A stretch of DNA of 64,000 nucleotides from Kordiimonas lipolytica. GTDB taxonomy: Bacteria > Pseudomonadota > Alphaproteobacteria > Sphingomonadales > Kordiimonadaceae. The notes below the pieces were generated by a model that was given only the letters and a program-made list of their open reading frames with translations, searched no databases and was not told the DNA's origin. Positions 27,797 through 37,473 of this stretch are shown here, piece by piece (the first letter of the stretch is position 1; every line of letters starts with the position of its first letter). The translations under genes and the position numbers were made by a program. The stretch covers positions 1 to 64,000 of the forward strand of contig NZ_LRUB01000033.1 of assembly GCF_001550065.1 (NCBI RefSeq), in the 5' to 3' direction.

Positions 27797-29131
27797 ATGA
27801 GTACCACGGGTAAAATTATGGATCCGGCCCAGATATTGGATCGGGCGCCAATGAATGGCTTTCAGATCATGGCGGTGACCATCTGCATTCTGTTGAATGC
27901 GCTGGATGGCTTTGATGTGCTTGCAATCAGCTTCGCGTCGCCGGGGATTGCCGCCGAATGGTCGATCAGCCGGGCTGAGCTCGGCGTCGTGTTGGCGATG
28001 GAGCTGTTCGGCATGGCGATCGGCTCGATCACACTGGGCGGTTTGGCTGACAGGTTCGGCAGGCGCCCGACGATCCTCTTGTGTCTCGTGCTCATGACCA
28101 TCGGTATGTATCTGGCGTCTCTGGCGTCATCTGTGAATGAGCTGCTGGTGATCCGCTTTGCCACAGGGCTGGGCATCGGCGGCATGCTGGCCTCCACGAA
28201 CGCCATGGTTGCCGAATTTTCCAATGCCAAGAGGCGGAACCTTGCCGTGATCCTGATGGCTGCGGGGTATCCCCTGGGGGCAATTGCCGGTGGGTCCGTC
28301 GCCACAATGCTGCTGGAACAGTTTGACTGGCGTGCAATTTTTGTATTTGGCGCCATTGTAACGGGCGCCTTCCTGCTGATTGTCTGGTTCCTTCTGCCGG
28401 AATCCATTGGCTACCTCAGCCATAAACAACCGGCCGGGGCCCTTGAGAAGATCAACAAGACGCTGAAGAAAATGGGGCACGAGGCCGTTTCCGCCTTGCC
28501 CGCCCTTCTGCCAGAGGGGAAAAGCAACAGCTACAAGGTGCTGTTCACGGACAAGTTCCGCCGCCTCACGCTTTTGCTGATCATCGGCTATTTCACCCAC
28601 ATCATGACCTTCTATTATATCCTGAAATGGATTCCCAAGATCGTCGTGGATATGGGGTATGAGGCGTCTCTCGCCGGTTCAGTTCTTGTTTGGGCCAATG
28701 TGGGCGGCGCAACCGGGGCGCTTGTTCTTGGTCTGATTGCTAGCGGCGAAAGGCTGCGCAAGTCGCTTATCGGCGTGCTTGTGCTGTCGTTTGTGATGAT
28801 CTGTGTCTTCGGGCTTGGGCAGGAAAGCATTCCAACCCTGTCTGCAGTCGCGGCCATGACCGGCTTCTTCACCAACGCGGGCGTGGTTGGCTTCTATGCC
28901 CTGATAGCCAGCAGCTTCCCGGCTGAAGTTCGGGCCAGTGGTACTGGCATCGTGATTGGCATCGGGCGCGGCGGTGCGGCGCTTGGGCCCGTCATCGCGG
29001 GCCTTCTGTTCAGCGCGGGCCATGGCCTTATGACCGTATCCATCGTGATGGGGATTGGCGCACTGTTGGCTGCGGGTGTAATATACCTGCTGAAACCCGC
29101 AGAGCAGGCAGCCGACACCGGCAAGGCCTGA
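27797..29131 (+). CDS. Aromatic acid:H+ symporter (AAHS family MFS)
   Basis: A 444-residue, 12-helix MFS protein. The DGFD motif in the first membrane helix (LNALDGFDVLAISFASPGI) is characteristic of PcaK/VanK-type aromatic acid transporters, and loop 2-3 has GGLADRFGRRPTI. It likely imports vanillate, PCA or 4-hydroxybenzoate across the inner membrane. The substrate is not decided by sequence. An AraC-type gene follows 22 bp downstream, probably co-transcribed. Confidence 0.9.
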   Translation: MSTTGKIMDPAQILDRAPMNGFQIMAVTICILLNALDGFDVLAISFASPGIAAEWSISRAELGVVLAMELFGMAIGSITLGGLADRFGRRPTILLCLVLMTIGMYLASLASSVNELLVIRFATGLGIGGMLASTNAMVAEFSNAKRRNLAVILMAAGYPLGAIAGGSVATMLLEQFDWRAIFVFGAIVTGAFLLIVWFLLPESIGYLSHKQPAGALEKINKTLKKMGHEAVSALPALLPEGKSNSYKVLFTDKFRRLTLLLIIGYFTHIMTFYYILKWIPKIVVDMGYEASLAGSVLVWANVGGATGALVLGLIASGERLRKSLIGVLVLSFVMICVFGLGQESIPTLSAVAAMTGFFTNAGVVGFYALIASSFPAEVRASGTGIVIGIGRGGAALGPVIAGLLFSAGHGLMTVSIVMGIGALLAAGVIYLLKPAEQAADTGKA

Positions 29132-29153
29132 CGGGGAGAAACGGTAGGCGGCA

Positions 29154-30176
29154 ATGACTGCAGCCAATATTTTCCTGAGCGAACTTTACCGGCTGGCTGA
29201 CCGCAAGGGGCTGGACGCTCAGGGGCTGCTGTCGCGCGCCGGAATCAGCCCGGAGGCCATTAACGCGCCGGGCGTTCGGGTGGACACCGAAAAGCTGGCG
29301 GTGATCGTTCAGGGGATATGGGACGGCGTTGAAGATGAAGCCATGGGCTTGTCGGCAAGCACCATTCCCCGGGGCTCTTTCCATATGATGGGTACTGTTG
29401 CCATTGGCGAGCGTAACCTCAGGCAGGCGCTCCTGATGGGAATACGCTTTTATGCCATGGTAACAGACGCTTTCAGCATGGAACTGAAGGAGGAGGGCGA
29501 TCAGGCCATCCTCAAGTTTCATATGGTGTCGCCCGAACTCGATAAGTCTCACCTGTTTGCCGAAATCAACCTCATGGGCTGGCACCGGTTTGCATCATGG
29601 CTGATTTCTGAAAATGTGGTGTTGAACGTTGTTTATTTCGATTATGCGCCGCCCAAATATGTTTCCGAATATGCTTATCTGTTCCCGGGCGAACATCACT
29701 TCGGCGCAGATTTTCAGGGCTTTTCGTTCCACAGGAAGTTCCTTGATCATGAAATTTTGCGAAACAAGGCTGCCTTGAAGCGATTCATAAAACGGTGCCC
29801 AAACGACTTCTTCATCCAGCCCAAGACCGACTTCAGCCTCACCTCTGAGCTGAAGCGCATGCTGAAGAAGAAGCTGCCGGACAGCTTCCCCGTTATTGAT
29901 GAAGTGGCTGACACCCTGCACATGACCAGGCGCACGCTGATCCGAAAGCTCAGTGACGAGGGCACATCATACCAGAAGCTCAAGAATTTGGTGCGGTGCG
30001 ACCATGCTGTCTATTTGCTGACGAAACGCACCATGCCGCTGGCGGCCGTGGCCGAAGCGGTCGGGTTTTCTGACCCGGCGGTGTTCACGCGCGCCTTCAA
30101 GGCCTGGACTGGCGTATCGCCCAGGGACTATCGCCGGACCGCCGGCGCACCGAATACTGAGGAAATGCAAGAGTGA
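29154..30176 (+). CDS. AraC-family regulator with Arabinose_bd-type sensor
   Basis: A 340-residue regulator with an N-terminal sensor of the OruR/ArgR-like AraC subgroup (ELYRLADRKGLDAQGLLSRAGISPEAINAPGVRVD) and a C-terminal double HTH (LHMTRRTLIRKLSDEGTSYQKLKN, AEAVGFSDPAVFTRAFKAWTGVSPRDYR). It sits between the transporter and the TonB receptor and may activate uptake or the ferulate operon downstream. The inducer is unknown. Confidence 0.87.
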   Translation: MTAANIFLSELYRLADRKGLDAQGLLSRAGISPEAINAPGVRVDTEKLAVIVQGIWDGVEDEAMGLSASTIPRGSFHMMGTVAIGERNLRQALLMGIRFYAMVTDAFSMELKEEGDQAILKFHMVSPELDKSHLFAEINLMGWHRFASWLISENVVLNVVYFDYAPPKYVSEYAYLFPGEHHFGADFQGFSFHRKFLDHEILRNKAALKRFIKRCPNDFFIQPKTDFSLTSELKRMLKKKLPDSFPVIDEVADTLHMTRRTLIRKLSDEGTSYQKLKNLVRCDHAVYLLTKRTMPLAAVAEAVGFSDPAVFTRAFKAWTGVSPRDYRRTAGAPNTEEMQE

Positions 30177-30336
30177 TCGCATGTGCTTTTTTTGCAAAGT
30201 TTTCTGGCACTACGTGCAATTCTATCCATTCCAATAATTGAATAATCTCTCAACCATGCGCGGGGAAGGCGCACTGGCTCCATGAACTAATCAAGGGAAA
30301 GTCTCGGGGAAGCCCGATGACAGAGGAGGGAATATC

Positions 30337-32664
30337 ATGACTAAGTCTTTTGAATTAACGGGGGCGGCCAATCGTTTCAGGCGGGCCGCATTGACAACAA
30401 CCATCCTTGCTGCAGGCTTTGGTGTGCCGGCTGCTTACGCACAGGACGCTGGTGAAGCAGCGGATGCTGGCGGATTTGCGATCGAAGAGATCATGGTGAC
30501 CGCGCAGAAGCGTTTGCAAAGCAGCCAGGATATCGCGGCTGCGATCACGGCGATCGGTAGTGACGAGCTGGACCGCACCAACTTCAACAATATTGAAGAC
30601 CTGCAGAATATGGCGCCCAGCCTGCAAATCGGCGAAAGCTTCGGTTTTGCGCAAGTAATGGTTCGCGGTGTTGGTACCGATAACCCGTTCGCGGGCGGTG
30701 ACCCATCTGTGGCCATGCATATTGACGGTGCTGTGATCGGCCAGTCTTCGGCGCAGTTTGGCGCGCTGTTCGATATTGCTCGGATCGAGGTACTGCGCGG
30801 CCCGCAGGGTACGCTTTATGGCCGGAACGCCACTGGTGGTTCCGTGAACGTGATTACCAACCAGCCAACGGAAGAAACAGAAGGCTATGCCCGCCTGACG
30901 TACGGTAACTATGACCTGATCAAGTTTGAAGGTGCAGTTGGCGGGTCGCTGAGCGACAACCTGATGGGCCGTGTTGCTGTTCGTTACGTTAACCGTGGCG
31001 GTTACGGCGAAAACATCGCTGACGGCAGCGACATTGACGATGCGGATCAGATCTCCTTCCGTGGTCAGCTCCTGTGGAATATCTCCGAAGGCGCGTCCCT
31101 CAGGCTCGCGGCAGAGCACCATGAAGAAGACGACCGGAACTATATCCCAAAATTCCGCGCGGCATCCTATGATCCAGCCCCGCTGCCTGCGCTTGAGCCA
31201 CAGCCAACTGACGGCATCCGGGCAACAGACCCACGGGATATCAATTCCAACGTGAACCTGCAGAACAAGCGCAACCAGGACAGCTTCACCGCTGAACTGA
31301 ACGTGGACCTGAATGACACATTCACGCTGACGTCGCTGACCAACTATCAGACGTTCGAGAAGACGCCACAGGCTGACTTCGACATGACGGCAAATGATTT
31401 CTACATCTGGTCTGAAAGCTTCGACACCAAGCAGTTCAGTGAAGAATTGCGCCTGAACTTCGACACAGACCGCCTGCACGGCCTGGTTGGTGCCTATTAC
31501 TACAGTGAGAAGATCAGTTCGGATAACCGTTTGGATATTCCGATTGTGCCACAGTTTGTCGCGGATGCAGTGCCAGGCCTCGCGGGTTGCGGGTTCGACG
31601 ACAATGTGTCTGACCAGATTATCGGTGCAGATCCTTCCGTTCTCTGTTTCCATTTCCGCGGCACCAGTGACACAGATGCCTATGCGCTGTTTGCCAACGT
31701 GGCCTATGACATCTCAGACAAGCTCAGCCTGAACATCGGTGGCCGCTATAGCCACGAAAAGAAACAGGGTGACACAGACCGCTGGACGGCGCCGGGTGCA
31801 CCGGTTCTGACATTCGCGGATGAGAAGAGCTTCAGCAAATTCACGCCAAGCGTTCGCCTTGAGTGGAAGGCAAATGACGACGTGCTGATGTATGCTGGCT
31901 ATTCCAAAGGCTTCAAAAGCGGCATCTTCCTGACCGGCCAGCGCTCGCCAGTGCTGGATCCGGAAATTGTCGATGCTTATGAAGTCGGTCTGAAGGGCCT
32001 GTTCCTTGATCGTCGCCTGCAGTTCAATGCCGCTGCGTTCTACTATGACTTCACCAACTTGCAGCAAGGCCGCAGTGTTCCGGCCGGCACCAGCGGCTTC
32101 ACGCTTGTCTATGAAAACGCAGCGTCTGCGGAGATCAAAGGTCTTGAGGCAGAGTTCAACTTCATGGCGACAGAGAATGTGCGTGTGTTTGGTTCCACGA
32201 CCTTCCTCGATGCGACATTCGATGACTATGTTACTACAGACCCGTTTGACACTGTTTACCAGCAGCTTGGGCTGATTGATGCGGGTATTGACCTGTCGCA
32301 ACAGCTTGGTGGCAACCGCATGGTCCAGTCGCCTAAGTGGGCAGGCACCATCGGTCTCGCAGTGAACACGCACCTGCCTGGTTCCGATTGGTTCGCAGAG
32401 GCCACAGCGTCCATGACGCACAAGGGCCGGGTATATTTCTCCCAGTTCAACCATGAAGCCCTGAGCCAGGAAGGCGTGACCACAATGGACGCAAGCCTTC
32501 GGTTCACGTCGCCTGACGATCGGTGGTCGGTCAATGTCTGGGGTAAAAACCTGACGAACGAGACCATCTACCAGGGTACGTTCATCCTGAACTCTTCCCG
32601 GACGAACGCTGGCTTCCTGGCAGCGCCAAGGACCTTCGGTGTCACCGTGGGAATGAATTTCTAG
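30337..32664 (+). CDS. TonB-dependent outer-membrane receptor
   Basis: A 775-residue receptor. The signal peptide ends near AAYAQD, a TonB-box-like IEEIMVTAQKR follows, then a plug domain (MVRGVGTDNPFAGGDPSVAMHIDG, VLRGPQGTLYGRNATGGSVNV) and a 22-strand-type barrel ending in Phe (FGVTVGMNF). It is of the class expanded in sphingomonads rather than a clear siderophore receptor. Placed before the vanillin/ferulate operon, it probably imports ferulate-type phenolics or lignin dimers. A strong terminator follows, so it is its own unit. Confidence 0.88.
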   Translation: MTKSFELTGAANRFRRAALTTTILAAGFGVPAAYAQDAGEAADAGGFAIEEIMVTAQKRLQSSQDIAAAITAIGSDELDRTNFNNIEDLQNMAPSLQIGESFGFAQVMVRGVGTDNPFAGGDPSVAMHIDGAVIGQSSAQFGALFDIARIEVLRGPQGTLYGRNATGGSVNVITNQPTEETEGYARLTYGNYDLIKFEGAVGGSLSDNLMGRVAVRYVNRGGYGENIADGSDIDDADQISFRGQLLWNISEGASLRLAAEHHEEDDRNYIPKFRAASYDPAPLPALEPQPTDGIRATDPRDINSNVNLQNKRNQDSFTAELNVDLNDTFTLTSLTNYQTFEKTPQADFDMTANDFYIWSESFDTKQFSEELRLNFDTDRLHGLVGAYYYSEKISSDNRLDIPIVPQFVADAVPGLAGCGFDDNVSDQIIGADPSVLCFHFRGTSDTDAYALFANVAYDISDKLSLNIGGRYSHEKKQGDTDRWTAPGAPVLTFADEKSFSKFTPSVRLEWKANDDVLMYAGYSKGFKSGIFLTGQRSPVLDPEIVDAYEVGLKGLFLDRRLQFNAAAFYYDFTNLQQGRSVPAGTSGFTLVYENAASAEIKGLEAEFNFMATENVRVFGSTTFLDATFDDYVTTDPFDTVYQQLGLIDAGIDLSQQLGGNRMVQSPKWAGTIGLAVNTHLPGSDWFAEATASMTHKGRVYFSQFNHEALSQEGVTTMDASLRFTSPDDRWSVNVWGKNLTNETIYQGTFILNSSRTNAGFLAAPRTFGVTVGMNF

Positions 32665-32682
32665 GGTCCCTTTCCCGAAGGT

Positions 32683-32710
32683 GGGAGGCCTTGCGGGGCC
32701 TCCCAATTTT
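32683..32710 (+). terminator. Rho-independent terminator after the TonB receptor
   Basis: An 8-bp perfect stem GGGAGGCC/GGCCTCCC, loop TTGCGG, followed by AATTTT, 19 bp past the receptor stop. Confidence 0.8.
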
Positions 32711-32782
32711 AAAAAATGTGGATAATGTTTAGAGTGAAGCGTTTGAATTCCGAAGATGGTGGGCGCGCCAAGGGAGAATCCA

Positions 32783-34180
32783 ATGAATTTTGACCGTATC
32801 AACCCGCTGACAGGTGAGGTGGCCAGCAGTGCTGCCGCCATGAAGCCAGCAGATATCCCCGCCGTTGTTGAAGCGGCGGAAAAAGGTTTCGCTGAGTGGT
32901 CCAAAATGGGCCCCAATGCGCGCCGTACTGTGCTTCTGGACGCCGCAGCCGCGCTTTCGTCCAAGCAGGATGAATTTGTCGAAGCCATGATGAATGAGAT
33001 TGGCGCGACCGCGGGCTGGGCGATGTTCAACTTGATGCTTGCGACATCCATGATGCGTGAGGCGGCTTCGATTACCACCCAGATCGGCGGAGAGGTTATC
33101 CCGTCTGACAAGCCGGGCTTCCTGGCCATGGCGGTCCGCGAGCCGGTTGGTGTGATCCTTGGCATTGCGCCCTGGAATGCGCCGATCATTCTGGGCGTGC
33201 GGGCGGTTGCCACGGCGCTGGCCTGCGGTAATTCGGTTATTCTGAAAGCGTCTGAAATCTGCCCCCGGACACACGGGCTGATCATTGAAGCGCTTGAGGC
33301 GGCAGGCTTCCCTGAAGGTACGGTCAATGTTGTGACCAACGCGCCGGAAGATGCGGGCGATGTCGTTGGTGCCCTGATCGACCATCCATCTGTCAAACGC
33401 ATCAATTTCACCGGCTCAACCGAGGTGGGGCGCATCATTGCCAAGCGCGCGGCCGAGCACCTTAAGCCCTGCCTCTTGGAACTGGGCGGCAAAGCGCCGT
33501 TCCTGGTGCTGGAGGACGCTGACCTTGATGAGGCAGTAAAGGCCGCAGCCTTTGGTGCCTTCATGAACCAGGGGCAGATTTGCATGTCCACGGAACGCAT
33601 CATTGTTGTGGACGCGGTGGCCGATGCCTTCGCTGAAAAACTGGCGGCGAAAGTGAAATCCATGGCCACCGGCGACCCGCGCGAGGGCAATACCCCGCTT
33701 GGTGCCGTTGTGGACCAGAAAACCGTTTCAAAGGTGAATGCCCTTATTGATGACGCTGTGGGCCATGGCGCCAAGCTTTTGGCTGGCGGCAAGGCGGATT
33801 CCGTTCTGATGCCAGCGACCCTGGTTGACGGCGTGGCATCTGACATGAAGCTGTACCGTGACGAAAGTTTCGGCCCGGTGGTGGCCATGATCCGCGCGAA
33901 AGACGAGGCCGACGCCATCCGCATCGCAAATGATAGCGAATACGGCCTGTCTGCCGCAGTCTTCACACGCGATGCAGCGCGCGGCCTTAAGGTGGCCCGC
34001 CAGATCAAATCTGGTATCTGCCATGTGAACAGCCCAACCGTTCAGGATGAGGCGCAAATGCCGTTCGGTGGCGTTGGGGCATCCGGTTACGGCAAGTTTG
34101 GCGGCAAGGCCGGGATCGACAGCTTTACCGAACTTCGCTGGATTACTGTGGCTTCTGAGCCCGGGCACTATCCGATCTAG
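32783..34180 (+). CDS. ligV: Vanillin dehydrogenase (aldehyde dehydrogenase)
   Basis: A 465-residue NAD(P)-dependent ALDH. Motifs: GIAPWNAPIILGVRAVATALACGNSVILKASE, the catalytic Glu in LLELGGKAPFLVL and the catalytic Cys in NQGQICMSTERI. The ATG at 32783 follows GGGAGA. It oxidises vanillin to vanillate; similar ALDHs with other aromatic aldehydes are possible, but the following ech and fcs genes make vanillin the natural substrate. Start of the ferulate operon. Confidence 0.88.
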   Translation: MNFDRINPLTGEVASSAAAMKPADIPAVVEAAEKGFAEWSKMGPNARRTVLLDAAAALSSKQDEFVEAMMNEIGATAGWAMFNLMLATSMMREAASITTQIGGEVIPSDKPGFLAMAVREPVGVILGIAPWNAPIILGVRAVATALACGNSVILKASEICPRTHGLIIEALEAAGFPEGTVNVVTNAPEDAGDVVGALIDHPSVKRINFTGSTEVGRIIAKRAAEHLKPCLLELGGKAPFLVLEDADLDEAVKAAAFGAFMNQGQICMSTERIIVVDAVADAFAEKLAAKVKSMATGDPREGNTPLGAVVDQKTVSKVNALIDDAVGHGAKLLAGGKADSVLMPATLVDGVASDMKLYRDESFGPVVAMIRAKDEADAIRIANDSEYGLSAAVFTRDAARGLKVARQIKSGICHVNSPTVQDEAQMPFGGVGASGYGKFGGKAGIDSFTELRWITVASEPGHYPI

Positions 34181-34228
34181 GCCAAGTCTGGACCTGAATT
34201 TATTCGAGTAATAAGGAAAGTAAGAACA

Positions 34229-35068
34229 ATGACTGAAGCAGAGCGCAAGGAAGAAGACACAGTCGCATACACCATTGAAAATGGTATTGCCTGGGTCAAG
34301 TTTAACCGCCCGGAGAAACGCAACTGCATGAGCCCGAAGCTCAATCGCCAGATGATGCGGGTGCTCGATGAGCTTGAGTTCAGCGACGAGGTTGGCGTGC
34401 TGGTGCTGACCGGCGAAGGGTCGGCCTGGTCCGCGGGGATGGACCTCAAGGAATATTTCCGCGAGACCGAGGCACAGGGCCTTGGTGCGGTACGGAAATC
34501 CCAGAGCGAGGCATACGGCTGGTGGCGCCGCCTGCGTTGGTATCAGAAGCCAACGATCGCGATGGTGAACGGCTGGTGCTTTGGTGGCGGCTATGGCCCA
34601 CTGCACGCCTGTGACCTGGCCTTTGCCGCCGATGAGGCCCAGTTCGGCCTGAGCGAAATCAACTGGGGTATCCTGCCGGGTGGCGGGGCCACCAAGGTTG
34701 CGACCAACCTCCTGAATATGCGCAATGCCATGTATCATGCCATGATGGGCGAAAACATCGATGGCAAAAAGGCTGCGGAATGGGGCCTGGTGAACGAGTC
34801 CGTGCCGCTTGATAAGCTCAAGGGCCGGGTTACGGAAGTGGCGAATGTGCTGCTTGAGAAAAATCCGGTGGCCCTGAAGGCAACCAAGGATGCCGTGCGC
34901 CGCGTGATGGAAATGACCTACGACAATGCGGAAGATTTCCTGATCCGTGCGCAGGAAGCAGCCAATTCGTTCGATAATGACGGGCGCAAGGAAGGCATCC
35001 GGCAGTTTATCGATGACAAGAGCTATAAGCCCGGGCTTGGGGCTTATGACAAATCGAAGCATTCGTAA
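34229..35068 (+). CDS. ech: p-Hydroxycinnamoyl-CoA (feruloyl-CoA) hydratase/lyase
   Basis: A 279-residue crotonase-fold enzyme close to known HCHL proteins: IAWVKFNRPEKRNCMSPKLN, oxyanion segment GSAWSAGMDLKEYFRE, then MVNGWCFGGGYGPLHACDLA and the catalytic Glu in FGLSEINWGILPGG. It hydrates feruloyl-CoA and cleaves it to vanillin and acetyl-CoA. It follows vanillin dehydrogenase by 48 bp and precedes the CoA ligase by 12 bp. Length is typical. Called ferB in Sphingobium. Confidence 0.94.
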   Translation: MTEAERKEEDTVAYTIENGIAWVKFNRPEKRNCMSPKLNRQMMRVLDELEFSDEVGVLVLTGEGSAWSAGMDLKEYFRETEAQGLGAVRKSQSEAYGWWRRLRWYQKPTIAMVNGWCFGGGYGPLHACDLAFAADEAQFGLSEINWGILPGGGATKVATNLLNMRNAMYHAMMGENIDGKKAAEWGLVNESVPLDKLKGRVTEVANVLLEKNPVALKATKDAVRRVMEMTYDNAEDFLIRAQEAANSFDNDGRKEGIRQFIDDKSYKPGLGAYDKSKHS

Positions 35069-35080
35069 CGGAGCGTCCTG

Positions 35081-36544
35081 ATGGACTATGTGCGTTTCCA
35101 CGCGCAGCTTCATGGCAAGAAGCTGGCTGTCCATGATCTGGTCTCAAACCGGTCATGGACGTATGCCCAGTTCGATGGCTTCATTGCGGGTGTTACCGGC
35201 TACTTGGCTGCAAAAGGCGTCGGAGAGGGCGACCGTGTCGCCTGCCTGTCAAAGAATTGCGCTGACATCATTGCGCTGCACCTTGCCTGCGCGCGCCTGG
35301 GGGCGCTGTTTGTTCCCTTGAACTGGCGCCTTTCCGAAGCTGAAATCGCTGCCCTGATTGAAGACTGCGAACCCAGTGTCATTTTCGGTGATGAGCTGGC
35401 CGAAGAACTGGGCGTGGACGCGGAAGACATTAGCCAGCTCGAACAAAAAGGCGAAAAGGCTTCCCAGGGTGCCGGATGTGTGGGGGCAGGGAATCTTCCT
35501 TCGTTGATGCTCTATACGTCCGGCACCACCGGCCTGCCGAAAGGCGTGATGCTGAGCGAAAACAATCTCACCGAGACAGCGATCAATTTCTCGCTTCTGG
35601 GTGAGGTGGACGCAGACAGCAGTTTCCTGTGCGAATCCCCGATGTTCCATATCATCGGCATGGTCACGTCGGTTCGCCCGGCTTTCCTGATGGGCGGAAC
35701 GGTGGTGGTATCAGACCGGTTTATCCCGGAAAAGACTCTGGATAAGCTTTCTGATCCTGACCTCAAGATCACCCATTATTTCTGTGTGCCGCAGATGGCG
35801 GTGGCGCTGCGGGCGGCAGAGAATTTCGACCCGGACCGTTTGCGCAACATGAAAGCCATCTTCACCGGCGGTGCCCCGCACCCGGAGGCGCAGATCAGGG
35901 AATGGCTGCAGGATGATATCCCGATCGTTGACGGCTACGGCATGAGCGAAGCAGGCACCGTTTTCGGCATGCCGCTTGATAAGAATCTGATCGACCGCAA
36001 GGCTGGATGTGTGGGCATCGGCACGCCTCGCCTGCAGGCCAGATTGGTGGACGCTGAAGGTAACCTGGTGGCACCCGGTGAAGCGGGTGAGTTGCAGCTC
36101 AAGGGGCCGAACATCACATGCGGTTACTGGCGCCGTGAGGCCGATTTCGAGGCAACGCTGACGCCGGACGGCTGGTTCCGCACCGGCGATATCCTGACAC
36201 AGGACGCTGACGGCTTCTATAAGGTGACAGACCGCAAGAAAGATATGTTCATTTCGGGTGGCGAAAATGTGTACCCCGCCGAGGTCGAAGCCTTGCTGAT
36301 CAAATACCCCGGTATTGCAGAGCTTGCGGTTGCCGGCGTGCCGGATGACCGCTGGGGCGAAGTGGGGTGCCTGTTCTATGTGCCGAAGGCAGGTGAACTG
36401 GCGCTTGCGGACATCGAAAAATTCCTCGATGGCAAGCTCGCGCGCTACAAGGTGCCTAAACGGATGCTTGCCATAAAGGAATTGCCGCGCAATGGTGTTG
36501 GCAAGGTGTTGAAGCACGAGCTTCGGCGCATGGCTGCAGACTAA
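35081..36544 (+). CDS. fcs: Feruloyl-CoA synthetase (AMP-forming ligase)
   Basis: A 487-residue ANL-superfamily ligase: P-loop LMLYTSGTTGLPKGVMLSE, then VDGYGMSEAGTVFGMP, GWFRTGDILTQDADGF, DRKKDMFISGGENVYPAEVE and the C-terminal catalytic Lys in GVGKVLKHEL. It activates ferulate (or p-coumarate, caffeate) with ATP and CoA. Sphingobium SYK-6 uses an unrelated ADP-forming FerA; here the AMP-forming type is used, as in pseudomonads. Confidence 0.9.
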   Translation: MDYVRFHAQLHGKKLAVHDLVSNRSWTYAQFDGFIAGVTGYLAAKGVGEGDRVACLSKNCADIIALHLACARLGALFVPLNWRLSEAEIAALIEDCEPSVIFGDELAEELGVDAEDISQLEQKGEKASQGAGCVGAGNLPSLMLYTSGTTGLPKGVMLSENNLTETAINFSLLGEVDADSSFLCESPMFHIIGMVTSVRPAFLMGGTVVVSDRFIPEKTLDKLSDPDLKITHYFCVPQMAVALRAAENFDPDRLRNMKAIFTGGAPHPEAQIREWLQDDIPIVDGYGMSEAGTVFGMPLDKNLIDRKAGCVGIGTPRLQARLVDAEGNLVAPGEAGELQLKGPNITCGYWRREADFEATLTPDGWFRTGDILTQDADGFYKVTDRKKDMFISGGENVYPAEVEALLIKYPGIAELAVAGVPDDRWGEVGCLFYVPKAGELALADIEKFLDGKLARYKVPKRMLAIKELPRNGVGKVLKHELRRMAAD

Positions 36545-36566
36545 TGGATAAGGTGGAGTGTCCAGC

Positions 36567-37442
36567 GTGATTGACCTCGAAAAAACAGTCGCAATCGATG
36601 TCCATGTTCATGCCGAGGTATCCTGCACGGACCCCGAAGACCCAGTGATGGGCAAGTTTTTCGATGCTGCCTCCGCCTATTTCAAGGCTCCGCGCCAGCG
36701 GCCGACCATGCAGGAAACAATCGACTATTACCGCAAGCAGAATATGGCCTTTTGCCTGTTCACGGTGGACTGCGAAGCCGGGCTTGGGGCGAAGCGCATA
36801 CGGAATGAGGAAATCGCAGACCTTGCGAACGCCAATTCTGACGTGGTTATACCCTTTGCCTCCATTGACCCGCACAAGGGCAAAATGGGCGCGCGGGAAG
36901 CCCGTGACCTGATCGAAAACTACGGCGTGAAGGGCTTCAAGTTCCACCCGCCGATGCAGAATTGTGACCCAGGCGACCGTATTGCCTATCCGATTTACGA
37001 AGTGATCGCGGAATATGGCCTGCCCGCCATTTTCCATACCGGCCATTCGGGCATGGGAACGGGGCTCAGGGGCGGCGGCGGCGTGAAGCTGAAATACGGC
37101 CAACCAATGCTGGTTGATGAAATCGCCGCAGATTTCCCCGATATCGATTTCATTCTGGCGCATCCCAGCTGGCCCTGGACGGACGAGAGCCTGTCGATGG
37201 CGCTTCATAAGGCGAATGTCTATATTGACCTCAGCGGCTGGTCGCCGAAATATTTCCCGGAACAGATCATCCGCTACGCCAACACGCAGCTGAGCCATAA
37301 AATGCTGTTCGGGTCAGATTTTCCGCTGATCCGCCCCGATGCCTGGATCGAGGCAGCGAAGAAGGTTGGCTTCCGGGATGAGGTCATGCCGGGGATTTTG
37401 AAAGATAATGCCGCCAAACTGCTTGGGCTGGTGAAGGCCTGA
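36567..37442 (+). CDS. Amidohydrolase-superfamily protein of the ferulate operon
   Basis: A 291-residue TIM-barrel metal-dependent hydrolase or decarboxylase-like protein: AIDVHVHAEV (first metal His pair), GFKFHPPMQ, FHTGHSGMG, FILAHPSWPW and MLFGSDFPLI (Asp). The GTG at 36567 is chosen because GGTGGAG lies 8 bases upstream; a GTG at 36558 overlaps that site. The family includes ACMSD and gamma-resorcylate decarboxylase. Operon position suggests a step on a phenolic acid or a shunt product, but I cannot name the reaction. Confidence 0.78.
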   Translation: MIDLEKTVAIDVHVHAEVSCTDPEDPVMGKFFDAASAYFKAPRQRPTMQETIDYYRKQNMAFCLFTVDCEAGLGAKRIRNEEIADLANANSDVVIPFASIDPHKGKMGAREARDLIENYGVKGFKFHPPMQNCDPGDRIAYPIYEVIAEYGLPAIFHTGHSGMGTGLRGGGGVKLKYGQPMLVDEIAADFPDIDFILAHPSWPWTDESLSMALHKANVYIDLSGWSPKYFPEQIIRYANTQLSHKMLFGSDFPLIRPDAWIEAAKKVGFRDEVMPGILKDNAAKLLGLVKA

Positions 37443-37473
37443 CAAACAGACGAATGAGGGTACCACATCGTTC

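Noticed and set aside
28127..29167. Minus-strand open frames opposite the AAHS transporter
   Set aside because: Shadows of a clear 12-helix transporter; no start signals or motifs.
30200..30222. TGGCACTACGTGCAATT upstream of the TonB receptor as a sigma-54 promoter
   Set aside because: The GG and GC are only 8 bases apart; sigma-54 needs 10.
31714..34008. 764-codon minus-strand open frame opposite the TonB receptor and vanillin dehydrogenase
   Set aside because: Antisense shadow of two well-supported genes; the protein is low-complexity Ser/Arg/Ala-rich and has no domain or ribosome-binding site.
33728..35134. 468-codon minus-strand open frame over the aldehyde dehydrogenase and ech genes
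   Set aside because: Runs through three real genes on the other strand and shows no family motif.
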